DNA from: Dyadobacter soli
Lineage (GTDB): Bacteria > Bacteroidota > Bacteroidia > Cytophagales > Spirosomataceae
DNA: 64,000 bases
Assembly: GCF_900101885.1 (NCBI RefSeq)
Contig: NZ_FNAN01000010.1
Coordinates: forward strand, 304,505-368,504
Direction of reading: 5' to 3'
Part shown: in pieces, positions 36,648-46,000 of the stretch
Position numbering within the stretch: the stretch's first letter is position 1
Layout: the number at the start of each line of letters is the position of its first letter
Notes under the pieces: generated by a model
Told to the model about the DNA's origin: nothing
The model's database searches: none
Seen by the model: only the letters and a program-made list of their open reading frames with translations
Position numbers and translations under genes: made by a program

Positions 36648-37187
36648 TTAATAAACCTCATCCATCACTTTCGTCAGCCAGTCGGCTACTTCCTTTGCAT
36701 TCGCGTCCTGGTTATGGATGATTACGTTGCCCGTTTGCCGCAGCAATGTGTGCGAATAGGTTTTCTTCCCGGCATCGTAGGTATAGCTGTAAAAACGCGT
36801 CAAACCCAGGTCGGCACCGCCATTCACAGGCTTCGAAAGGTTTTCACCGGTGATTTTACCGGCAAGCTCCATGTATTGGACAAGGTCGGCAGAACCGATT
36901 TTCGTGGAAGAGACCGTCGTTTGTGCGGCGTTGGCTTCCATTTGTTCCTTTGAGAGCGTTTGCGTCAGTTCGATGTCGTTCCAGCTGGCAGGCTTGTCGT
37001 AAGTCCGCACCTGGCCTTGCTTGTCGATCAGAAAGCCTTTGAACTGGTTTCCCCAGGCCTGGTTGGTATAATGTATTTCAAAATAAACCTCCTGGTCATT
37101 ATCGACCACGACATCGTCCGAACAAGAGACGACCAATGCCGCCAATATGCTGAAAAACAGGATCGGGATGATGCGTATAGTCTTCAT
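36648..37187 (-). CDS. uncharacterised lipoprotein
   Basis: A 179-residue protein with a lipoprotein signal (IRIIPILFFSILAALVVSC, Cys22) followed by an acidic spacer (SDDVVVDNDQE) and a compact alpha/beta domain: VYFEIHYTNQAWGNQFKGFLIDKQGQVRTY, then a helical segment and the end KEVADWLTKVMDEVY. I do not recognise the family. It lies directly downstream of the SusD gene in the same direction but beyond that gene's terminator, so it is probably a separate unit. Its promoter would overlap that terminator region. Surface-exposed localisation is an inference from the acidic residues after Cys. Confidence 0.75.
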   Translation of the reverse strand: MKTIRIIPILFFSILAALVVSCSDDVVVDNDQEVYFEIHYTNQAWGNQFKGFLIDKQGQVRTYDKPASWNDIELTQTLSKEQMEANAAQTTVSSTKIGSADLVQYMELAGKITGENLSKPVNGGADLGLTRFYSYTYDAGKKTYSHTLLRQTGNVIIHNQDANAKEVADWLTKVMDEVY

Positions 37188-37235
37188 AGTGCAAGTCGCT
37201 GACAGATATAAAAATAATCATTTTACGCAAACAAA

Positions 37236-37262
37236 AATGCCCCGCCGGACGACGGGGCATTA
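37236..37262 (-). terminator. terminator of the SusCD operon
   Basis: Read on the minus strand, an AATGCCCCGTCG/CGGCGGGGCATT stem with a TCC loop is followed by TTTTTGTTTG. Confidence 0.88.
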
Positions 37263-37283
37263 ACGTGCCGGTTGGCGTATATG

Positions 37284-38783
37284 CTACTCCGGGTTCTGTA
37301 CCAGCGACGGGTTCAGCACCGTTTCGGCCTCGGGAAAGAAATGCACCACGCGCGGATGTGTGTACGGGATCTCCTGCTTCACCGCGCCCGCAAGCAAATG
37401 CGTGCCGGGGTAGTTGCGTTCCATGGTGCGTTTGTTCCTGAACACATCGTTTTTCCGCAACCCTTCCCAGGCAAATTCGAGGTGCGATTCTTCCAGCACC
37501 ACGTCGAGCACGCTGCTGTAACCCATCATGTTAGAAGCCGAGAAAAGCTCGATACCCGACAATCCGGCGCGCTTACGGATCAGGTTCACGTCTTCAAGCG
37601 CATCCGCGTTCTTGCCTAGTTTCGCATTCGCTTCGGCCCGGATCAGGTACATTTCGGCCAGGCGAAACAGCACGGGCGAGCTCAGCATGGGATAGCCTTC
37701 CTGGTAGGAGAATTTGTTGACATAATATTTGGGATAACCATTCCGCGCTGCCAGGATCTTGTTCCCGGCCGCATCGGTTTTGATCGATCCGTCGGCATTC
37801 TTTTCATACACCGGGATGATGTATTCGCGGCGCTTGTCGTTGGGAAACTTGTCGATAAGCTTGCGGTACTTCTCCGATGCATACATTTCACCCCATCCTT
37901 CGCCATCGGACAAATACATAGCACCGATCGCCGAATAGCTACGGTTATCTTTCACGGTATGCCGCACCGCAAAAATCGTTTCCGTGTTTGATTCGGGCAC
38001 TGTGGTGTAGTATTTGGGCAAATTGGCCGTCGGGACGAGCGCGTAACGGTTCGAGCTGATTACCTTGTTGGCATACTCAATGGCCTTTGCATTGTTCTCC
38101 ATATACAGGTAAACGCGGCTCAGCATCGCGTACGCCACTTCTTTCGACGCGAAGTTGTTGTTTTTGGCGACGGTCATCAGGCTGACCGATTTTTCGAGAT
38201 CCTCTATGATAGCCGCATACACTTCTTTCACGGTGCCCCGTGTGGCTTTCTGCGCCGGCTGCTCGGTGGATTTAACCACGATCACACCCGGGGAAGCCCC
38301 GGCGTCGGGCGCATACGGACGCGCGAACACATTGGCGAGGTGGAAATGCAGCAATGCCCGGAGAAAGTAGTTCTCTCCCAAAACCTGGTCGAGCTCGGCC
38401 GATTGGCCCTCTTTCAAAAGACCGATGATCACATTGGTACCGTAAACGGCCTGGTACGATTTGGTATAAAAATTCGTAGCCAATGCACTGGTTTTGATAT
38501 GGTTATAATTGTATGAAAAATACAGCGGATCGGAAGTAGTACCGCTCAATGAGACATTATCCGACGGAAATTCCGACATCATATGAAAAGAACGGATATA
38601 GTTTCCGTCTTTTAAAATGGCATAATTACCTAATGTAGCCGCTTTCAGCCCCTCGGGCGTGTTCACCACCTGCGTGGAAGTAAGGCCGTCGTAGGGCGTA
38701 ATGTTGAGCTCATTGGAGCAGCCGGTAAGCAATGCACCGCTGAGCATGGCGGCCAATGCGGTTGATAGAATATAACGTTTCAT
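37284..38783 (-). CDS. SusD/RagB-family nutrient-binding lipoprotein
   Basis: A 499-residue lipoprotein (signal RYILSTALAAMLSGALLTGC) with the SusD TPR-like scaffold: ELNITPYDGLTSTQVVNTPEGL, LLHFHLANVFARPYAPDAG, and a C-terminal RLAEMYLIRAEANAKLGKNA-x-ALEDVNLIRKRAG stretch with ELAWEG-like FAWEGLRKND near the end. SusD proteins cover the SusC channel from outside and bind the ligand. Follows the SusC gene after 9 bases and ends at a strong terminator. The substrate cannot be deduced: no glycoside hydrolase or other degrading gene is in the same operon, and the nearest secreted enzyme is the M4 peptidase. Confidence 0.95.
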   Translation of the reverse strand: MKRYILSTALAAMLSGALLTGCSNELNITPYDGLTSTQVVNTPEGLKAATLGNYAILKDGNYIRSFHMMSEFPSDNVSLSGTTSDPLYFSYNYNHIKTSALATNFYTKSYQAVYGTNVIIGLLKEGQSAELDQVLGENYFLRALLHFHLANVFARPYAPDAGASPGVIVVKSTEQPAQKATRGTVKEVYAAIIEDLEKSVSLMTVAKNNNFASKEVAYAMLSRVYLYMENNAKAIEYANKVISSNRYALVPTANLPKYYTTVPESNTETIFAVRHTVKDNRSYSAIGAMYLSDGEGWGEMYASEKYRKLIDKFPNDKRREYIIPVYEKNADGSIKTDAAGNKILAARNGYPKYYVNKFSYQEGYPMLSSPVLFRLAEMYLIRAEANAKLGKNADALEDVNLIRKRAGLSGIELFSASNMMGYSSVLDVVLEESHLEFAWEGLRKNDVFRNKRTMERNYPGTHLLAGAVKQEIPYTHPRVVHFFPEAETVLNPSLVQNPE

Positions 38784-38792
38784 GGTAATGGC

Positions 38793-41700
38793 TTAGAAAT
38801 TAAGGTTTACACCGAACATGAGCTTTTTGCTGCTCGGATACCGCGAGCTGTTGGTTCCATTGCTGAGGTCGACTTCCGGATCGACGCCCGAAAATTTCGT
38901 CCAGGTAACCAGGTTATCGCCGCTGGCAAATACCGATAACCCACTGATATGCAGCCTGTCTGTGAATACTTTGGGGATGTCGTAGCTCAGCCTTACGTTC
39001 CGGAGGCGCAGGTAACTACCGTCTTCGAGGTAGCGCGACGAGGTTTTGTTGGAGTTTTTGTTGCCGTTCACGACCGCTTTCGGGTGCGTGGCAATGTCGC
39101 CTTCTTTTTCCCAGCGCGTCCAGCCGTCCTGCAAACGCATTTTGTTGTAGGTCGGGTACGCGCCGTCGTCGTCGAAGAGCTCGCGGTTGTAGATATAAAC
39201 CTCGTTACCCGATACAAAGGTAAAGAAGGCCGAGAGCGTCAGTCCGCCGTATTTGAACGTATTGGTAATGCCGCCTGTAAACTTGGGGTTGCGCGAACCG
39301 GTGAAAACGCGTGTGGCGCTGTTGTAAACATTCGTAGTCGACTCGACCATGTTACCCGACGCATCCTTCGTTTGCAGCAGCCACAGCGGGTCGCCAGTCG
39401 TCGGATCGACGCCCATCCATTTACGCATATACCACGATCCGAGCTCCCGCCCTACTTCAATGCGCTGGTTACCGCTTTCAATCGGCTCGTTTTTGTTGAG
39501 CGCGATCACCTTGTTGCGGTTAATTGAGAAATTAAAGCTGGTTTCCCAATTGAATGCGCCGCGGATATTTTTGGAAGTAATTTCAAGATCGACACCCCGG
39601 TTACGGACCGATCCGATGTTCTGGATCTGGCTGGTGAATCCCGTTGTCGCTTCCAGCGGTACATTTTGCAAAACATCCTTATTGAGGCGGTTATAGAGAT
39701 CAATCACGAGATCGACGCGGTTGAAGAAACCGATATTGATCCCCGCATCATAAGTATAGGCCTTTTCCCAGGTCAGGTTCGGATTTGCCTTGCGCGCTGG
39801 AAAACCGGCCGGCAGCCCGCCATATTGTGCATTGAAATCGTAAAGATCCTGCGCAACGAAATCGCCGATGTTCGCATTACCCGTGGTACCATAGCTTGTG
39901 CGGATTTTGAACAAATGGATTTTATCCTTCACACCACTGAAAAACTCTTCGCCCGAAATATTCCATGCGGCACCTGCCGAATAGAAATTACCGTAGCGGT
40001 TGTCCTTCCCGAAGCGCGAGGAACCGTCGCGGCGGAAGGAAACCGTGGCGAAATACTTGCCATGCAGGTCGTAATCGACATTCACGAATGCGGATGCGAA
40101 TGCATTTTTGGTTTTGTAACCGCTAAGCAAAGTCGGGGTGGCGGTTACGTTGAGGATGTCGAGCGAGGGAAAAATGCCCTGACCGGTACCGCCCATGCCG
40201 TCGGTTTTGTTCCCCTGGAACTCGGCACCGAGAATCGCATTGAATGTGTGCGCACCAAAAGACTTGTTGGCATTCAGCAGGTTGGAAGTGATAAAACTGC
40301 CCGTGTACTCGTAGCTGTTCGAAAGCGAGCCATTGTACGACTTGCCCGTAGGCGTGCGCGCATCCACGTTCGATTCGGTGCGGGTATTGGTGACGGCGTA
40401 GCGGTTCGAGGTCGAGAAAGTCAGCCAGTCGAAGATGTTATATTCCAGTTTGATATCTCCCTGAATGCCCGAGCCGCGGTTCTGGTTGAAATTGTACTGG
40501 TTGTTGAACAGGAAGTTGTTCCGGTCGCGCCCGTACCAATCGGTGGTGTTGGCATCGACATAGCGATACGAGCCATCTGCATTGTACGGATTATCCCACG
40601 GCAGGTTGATGTAGCCCTGGTACAGATAACCCTGGTCATTCTGGCGGTTGTTGAAAAAGGTATTCACGCGCGCGGTCAGCTTCACTTTGCTGTTGAGGTT
40701 ATGCTCGATATTGGCGCGGAAGTTGACGTTTTCGTAACCCGTTTTCAGGATTACACCTTCCTCATTGTAATAGTTGGCCCCGAAATGAAAGCGGGTACGG
40801 TCATTCCCGCCCGACATCGATAACGCGTGGTTATGCGTAATGCCGGTTTGAAATGTTTTGTCGAGCCAGTCGGTATTACCGGGTGTGGCAGGCAGGAAGC
40901 GGCTTTGATAACCCGCATAGGCCGTTGGAAAGTTGTTGGCAGTCAGGTACGCGTTGATTTGTGCCTCTGAGGGATTCGGTGTGGTGGCACTGAGCTGCGT
41001 GATGTAGTTGGCGCGCTTTGCATCATAATCGTTCTGGTACATGGTGTTGGTGAAATCGTACAGCTCCCGGCCGTTCATGACTTCGAAATTCCCACGCAAT
41101 ACCTTGCTGAAACCCACCGAACCATTGTAATTGATCTGCGTCTTGCCCGGCTTGCCTGTTTTGGTGGTAATCACGACAACGCCGTTGGACGCACGCGAAC
41201 CGTACAAACCGGTGGCGGCGGCGTCTTTCAGGATAGAAATGGAAGCGATGTCGTTGGGATTTGCAGTTCCGCCGATCAGCCCGTCGATCACGTACAGCGG
41301 CTCGGCACCGGCGGTAATGGAACCGGTCCCGCGTACACGTACGCTCGGCTCCGTCCCCGGCGCGCCGCTTGCGCTCGACACCACCACGCCCGCCGCCCGG
41401 CCTTGCAGCATTGTAGCCGTATTGTTGCTGGTGACGGTTTGCAGCTCCGATCCTTTGATTACCGAAACCGAGCTCACCAGTTCCGACTTCGATCTGCTCG
41501 AATAGCCCGTAACGACCACCTCGTCGAGGCTGGAAACATCTTCCATTAAGGTAATGTCGATTACCGTGCGGTTGCCTACCGGGATATTCTGGCTCTTGAA
41601 ACCGATGAAACTGGCCACGAGCACGTCGTCGGGGTTGTTGGAGGTGATCGTGAACTGTCCGTCGACGTCCGTCTGCGTCCCGACGGTCGTACCCTGGATC

Positions 41701-41930
41701 ACGATATTCACACCCGTGAGCGGCACGCCCTTACTATCGACCACCTTCCCTTTTACGGGTTGGGCCGCATTCGGCCGGGCCGCGTTCGGTGGGGCCGCGT
41801 GCAGCAGGCTAATGCGCCCCGCAAATTTCTCCAAGTGGCGCGCGGGAGCGTCCAGCGGGATCATGAGCGGCACGGCGAGTCCTGCCATAGCAGCCGTTCG
41901 AAACAGAATTTGGGTAAATCTCGGTTTCAT
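38793..41930 (-). CDS. SusC/RagA-family TonB-linked outer-membrane transporter
   Basis: A 1045-residue protein with a signal-like N-terminus (RFTQILFRTAAMAGLAVPLMI) and a Pro/Ala/Asn-rich stretch (PPNAARPNAAQPVKG). A carboxypeptidase-regulatory-like domain (about 57-135: VKGKVVDSKGVPLTGVNIVI) and a plug with the SusC signature (VRVRGTGSI, PLYVIDG and KDAAATGLYGSRASNGVVVITTK) come next, then a 22-strand barrel ending SKKLMFGVNLNF. It is the importer partner of the SusD-like lipoprotein. The promoter at 41992-42022 and a perfect palindrome at 41973-41986 lie just upstream. Confidence 0.95.
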   Translation of the reverse strand: MKPRFTQILFRTAAMAGLAVPLMIPLDAPARHLEKFAGRISLLHAAPPNAARPNAAQPVKGKVVDSKGVPLTGVNIVIQGTTVGTQTDVDGQFTITSNNPDDVLVASFIGFKSQNIPVGNRTVIDITLMEDVSSLDEVVVTGYSSRSKSELVSSVSVIKGSELQTVTSNNTATMLQGRAAGVVVSSASGAPGTEPSVRVRGTGSITAGAEPLYVIDGLIGGTANPNDIASISILKDAAATGLYGSRASNGVVVITTKTGKPGKTQINYNGSVGFSKVLRGNFEVMNGRELYDFTNTMYQNDYDAKRANYITQLSATTPNPSEAQINAYLTANNFPTAYAGYQSRFLPATPGNTDWLDKTFQTGITHNHALSMSGGNDRTRFHFGANYYNEEGVILKTGYENVNFRANIEHNLNSKVKLTARVNTFFNNRQNDQGYLYQGYINLPWDNPYNADGSYRYVDANTTDWYGRDRNNFLFNNQYNFNQNRGSGIQGDIKLEYNIFDWLTFSTSNRYAVTNTRTESNVDARTPTGKSYNGSLSNSYEYTGSFITSNLLNANKSFGAHTFNAILGAEFQGNKTDGMGGTGQGIFPSLDILNVTATPTLLSGYKTKNAFASAFVNVDYDLHGKYFATVSFRRDGSSRFGKDNRYGNFYSAGAAWNISGEEFFSGVKDKIHLFKIRTSYGTTGNANIGDFVAQDLYDFNAQYGGLPAGFPARKANPNLTWEKAYTYDAGINIGFFNRVDLVIDLYNRLNKDVLQNVPLEATTGFTSQIQNIGSVRNRGVDLEITSKNIRGAFNWETSFNFSINRNKVIALNKNEPIESGNQRIEVGRELGSWYMRKWMGVDPTTGDPLWLLQTKDASGNMVESTTNVYNSATRVFTGSRNPKFTGGITNTFKYGGLTLSAFFTFVSGNEVYIYNRELFDDDGAYPTYNKMRLQDGWTRWEKEGDIATHPKAVVNGNKNSNKTSSRYLEDGSYLRLRNVRLSYDIPKVFTDRLHISGLSVFASGDNLVTWTKFSGVDPEVDLSNGTNSSRYPSSKKLMFGVNLNF

Positions 41931-41972
41931 AGATTTAAAAATTGGTTAAGGTTGGATGAGTAGAATAAATTC

Positions 41973-41986
41973 GTTAGAATTCTAAC
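41973..41986. promoter_or_regulatory. perfect 14-base palindrome at the SusC transcription start
   Basis: GTTAGAATTCTAAC is a perfect inverted repeat placed immediately after the -7 element of the SusC promoter, about where transcription should begin. A repressor or activator bound here would control the SusCD operon. The binding protein is unknown. Confidence 0.45.
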
Positions 41987-41991
41987 CACAC

Positions 41992-42022
41992 CAAAATTAG
42001 CCGCGTAACCGAGATTAACAAG
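41992..42022 (-). promoter_or_regulatory. promoter of the SusCD operon
   Basis: On the minus strand, CTTG (42022-42019), a 19-base spacer and TAATTTTG (41999-41992) match the Bacteroidota consensus TTTG-N19-TAnnTTTG except for one base in the -33 element. Confidence 0.7.
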
Positions 42023-42135
42023 AAAAAACATTAAAATGTGTTCGAACACACAAGCATTTCATCCGGTCAGAAGTAGTCTTTCAGACTCATGGATTAACAC
42101 TAGAATTTATATTACAAATGGGCAGAACAAAAAAA

Positions 42136-42160
42136 ATTGGGCTGGAAAATCCAGCCCAAT
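42136..42160 (-). terminator. terminator of the lipocalin-like gene
   Basis: An ATTGGGCTGG/CCAGCCCAAT ten-base-pair stem with a 5-base loop. On the minus strand it is followed by a run of eight T residues. Confidence 0.92.
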
Positions 42161-42208
42161 TCTCATTCAAATACAAAAACAATGCAACCAAAACCGGCGC
42201 CGACCGGA

Positions 42209-42652
42209 TTAGTCTACGGCCACATATTTGCCCGAGCACGCCTCGATGCAGCCGTAGCCCAGTGTTAGTTTGCTGGCCGACAAATCTGAATAATACCAGA
42301 TCTGCGACGGCGCATTTTTATCGATCGGGATCAATTCGATGCGTTTGTCGTCGAGCACTTTGTAGGCGTCGAACAGCGGAACCGAATTTTGTCCCGGAGC
42401 TTTCCTTTCCACAAACTCGCCATTCTCTTTGAATTCGAGGGTATGAGCGAAATCGTCCTTCACTTCCTGGTAAGTTCCGCTGCCATCGCCCGGGTCCGCA
42501 AGGTATTCGACGATCTTCCATTTCCCGACGAGGCCATTGTTTTCTTTGAAAGCCCTTTTCGGTGCGTCATCGAGCGGCTCGGCGGTATCGTTCCGGCAGG
42601 CCGTTACCGCCCAGAGCAGCAGCAGCGAAAGGAGTAAGCGGGTTGTTTTCAT
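42209..42652 (-). CDS. lipocalin-like lipoprotein
   Basis: A 147-residue lipoprotein (signal TRLLLSLLLLWAVTAC, Cys19) with one lipocalin-like domain: LVGKWKIVEYLADPGDGSG at the start (the G-x-W motif), HTLEFKENGEFVE in the middle, and an end LTLGYGCIEACSGKYVAVD. The layout matches the small lipocalin-family proteins frequent in Bacteroidota, which may bind small hydrophobic compounds; ligand unknown. Two cysteines in the last strands could form a disulfide. It is a single-gene unit with its own terminator, upstream of and parallel to the SusCD operon. Confidence 0.8.
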   Translation of the reverse strand: MKTTRLLLSLLLLWAVTACRNDTAEPLDDAPKRAFKENNGLVGKWKIVEYLADPGDGSGTYQEVKDDFAHTLEFKENGEFVERKAPGQNSVPLFDAYKVLDDKRIELIPIDKNAPSQIWYYSDLSASKLTLGYGCIEACSGKYVAVD

Positions 42653-43074
42653 GGGCTAAGAATTGAAATTGGTTTCGGTTACATAGATGCGGGGGTTTCG
42701 GTATTCGTTGGAAGTTGCTCAATTATTTAACGGTACAATATTTCCATTTTACTCATTATCAAATATTTACAAATACGATAAATAAACCTCTATCGTCTTC
42801 TACAATTTCGTCAAAATTAAATACATAGGTTTGCCAAGGTTGTAACGCGGCGTATCCCTGCTGCTTGCAACACTTCTACTCAACTTCATTTAATACTGCC
42901 CGATCATCTTAATCCGGCTATCATGCCACCCAAGCCGGATCATCGTTACAATCGCTATTCCGCGATCCATTAAGTCTTTACCGCAATTCCAGTGGATTTA
43001 AGCGCTCCAAAAGGGCGCGGCGGGTACCGTTTGTCTATTCATTCACCACTATCCAAGTTTAAACCCGTAGTAGT
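42653..43074. other. 422-base intergenic stretch upstream of the Rhs gene
   Basis: No gene is seen. It is AT-rich and divides the minus-strand lipocalin-like gene from the plus-strand Rhs gene. It contains a promoter-like pair (TTTC at 42806, TAGGTTTG at 42826-42833) facing the Rhs gene and a hairpin ATCCGGCT/AGCCGGAT (42912-42919 with 42933-42940), which would sit in a leader of about 240 bases. Confidence 0.5.
42806..42833 (+). promoter_or_regulatory. candidate promoter of the Rhs gene
   Basis: TAGGTTTG at 42826-42833 matches TAnnTTTG. The -33 candidate TTTC at 42806-42809 leaves a 16-base spacer, shorter than ideal. Confidence 0.4.
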
Positions 43075-46000
43075 ATGCACACTTGTTACACACAAAAAGC
43101 GAGAAAACCGGTATCGGTCTATCGGATTGACTGGTTATTTCTCATTCTGGTCATTTTCACGGGCTTCGATTCGACGGCCCAAAATGTTGTTTACCAAACC
43201 CTGCACACCGGTGCAACCTTCGATGGACGGGCCATTAACCAAAGTTTGCCCGTAGGAAGTATTTCAGGCAGCGGTAATGTTGCTTCCGGCGGTGCCACTT
43301 ACTCCATAGCCCTTGCCATACCGCCGGGGACAAATGGTACCACCCCGGCAGTGTCGATCAATTACCATTCTATGGCGGGAAACGGCGTGTTGGGGCAAGG
43401 CTGGGACATTGGAGGGTTGTCGAAAATAACCCGCTGCACGCGGAATATGTATTTTGACAACGAAACAAACGCCGTCGTGATGACCAACAGCGACCGGTTT
43501 GCCCTCGACGGCGCCAGACTGATTGCCAAAGCCGGTAGCTACGGAGAGCCTAATACAACCTATGGCACTGAAAGCGAGAATTTTGCAACAATCATCTCCA
43601 AAAGTACGCAGGGCAATGGTCCGCAGTGGTTTGAAGTAGCTACCAAAGACGGCGTGAAAATGGAATACGGAAACACGCCGGATTCCAGGCAGACCGGCCA
43701 GTTTGCCACCGTGCTTACCTGGGCGCTTTCGCGTATCCTGTACCCGGATGGGAATTACATTACTTTCAAATATAAGAGCGGCGGCTTCGCGTTGCTCATC
43801 GAGGAGATCAACTACACCGGCAATACGGCGCAAGGATTGGCGCCTTATAATCAGGTCAAATTCGACTACAAGATCCGCACCATTGATGAAAATGCGGGCT
43901 TTGAAAACGACACAAAGGTCGAAAGCAAGTGTTTGCTCGACAAGGTTACCACGAAGGCCGAGGGCGCGACCGTGAAGACTTACCAGTTCAACTACGGACA
44001 CGATAACATCAATTCCTATTTGAAAGAGGTTATCGAGGCGGGAACCGACGGGACGCAGCTCAATGCTACGATTTTTACATATGGAAGCCCATCCGCCGAA
44101 TTCAGTACTGTTGAAACGGAAGGATATGATTATCCATCGTCGACTACCATCACCGGAGATTTCAATGCCGATGGGTTGACGGATTTTCTTGAAGCCAGTC
44201 TTATTCAGAATCCTGCCGTATACAGGATGATCGTTTATGTAAAATATCCAGCGTATATCGGGCAACCCAATAGCTTTTTTGTAGATAATGTAACTGACGC
44301 GCCCATTACTTATAGCGTGGTCAAGAAGCAAAGTATCCCCAACTCGTTCGACTTTTCGGCGTACGATTTCACCGGTGATGGGGCCGATGACGTTTTGATG
44401 ACCAATGTTGCCGGGTCGGGGCAAAACCGCACATTGACCAGCCTCCGCATTTACCGCGCCGTTCAGAATTACGACTGGCAAACCAATGGGCAGACTGCAA
44501 TTCAATTCGATCCGCTGAACATTTCCCCTTACCCTGGTTATTCCAAAATCCATCCGAGCGGGCATTTCATTTTCCCCGGCGATTATGACGGAGATGGCGT
44601 TCAGGACATACTCACCATGCTGGGTACCACTGCCGGCAACTTCTACTATTGTCACCTGTACAATGGGAAAGTCCAGCCTGAATTCGGGACAGCCGGGATT
44701 ACAGGCGTATTCTCGATAGGGTTAAGCGACTGGCCTACGGCGGACAAAGTCCATATCGTCGATTTTAATGGGGATGGCAAAAGCGACATCATGCTGATCA
44801 AAGGCCTGGAATGTGAAGTCTTCACATTTGACGGCTGGAGCGCCCGGCGCATTCACTATTCAATCAACTATTTAAATAAAGATCACCTCAGCTATTTCGG
44901 CGATTTCAATGGTGACGGAAAAACAGACATTCTTGCCAAACTAACGACGTCGGGCGAATGGAAAATATTGATTTCTAACGGAATAGGCTTCTATGAATCC
45001 CCTTTTGCATTTAATACGATTCCCGATACCGATCCATTTACCGGCGACCAGCTGGGCATTGCCGACATCAATGGAGATGGAAAATCGGACATTTACCACG
45101 GGTGGCAGACAGCTGCACCTTCGAATTTCGATGTTTACTACGGAAAGGGCTATTCAAGTACCGGGGTTAATTTTTATCGTGTAAATAGCACTTACGCAGT
45201 AAATCTGGGTGCGCCTCCCCCGATGATTGGCGACTTCAATGGTGACCACCGGGCTGATATCGCCAATTTCAAGAACATCAATGTAAAAATGGATCTTTTT
45301 TACTTCAAAAAAGAAGGCAGGGAAAATCTAATCGAAAAAGTAAAAAACGGCTACAACCATGTTACCGAGTGGGTTTACAAGAAGCTGACCGACGAAAACG
45401 GCTTCCATATTCGGGGAAATCTCACCGCTTACCCTTTCAATGCAATACAGCCGGCCCTTCACGCCGTTTCCGATTTTAAAGTGCAGAACGGGATTGGCGG
45501 CAACAATACCACTCAGTACACTTATGAAGCAGCCAAGTTTCACCGCGCCGGGAAGGGTTTCCTGGGATTCGGCAAAATAACGGCCAACAACCTGGCGGCA
45601 GGAATTAAAACAGTCGCTGAAAATGAATTCAATACGACCTATTACGCGGCAGTCCCCTACCGCACTTCTGTTTATCTTTCGTCAACCAGCGCCCTGCTAA
45701 GCCAGACCACCAATACCAACGTATTCGTTTCTCCGGCCGCCAAACGTTTCTGGGTAAAAACCACCAATATCCTTGAAAATAAGGTGTTGGAAGGCAGGAC
45801 AACCAGTACCGTCAATGTGTATGACGATTTTGGAAACGTCAAGCAAAGTACGGTTAATAATGGCGTGGAAACGGCTGTCAATGATATCATTTACGGCGCT
45901 TATCCGGCCGGGGTACTGAATAAGCCCACATCAGTGACCGTTTCAACTACCCGATCGGGGCAGCCTGCATTTAGTTTTGTGACGGGTTACGGATATAATG

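Noticed and set aside
42912..42940. Hairpin upstream of the Rhs gene as a possible riboswitch
   Set aside because: A single eight-base-pair stem with no conserved aptamer pattern; only noted as a leader hairpin.
43264..44655. 463-residue minus-strand frame inside the Rhs gene
   Set aside because: Shadow of the SpvB/FG-GAP coding region; no start context or domain.
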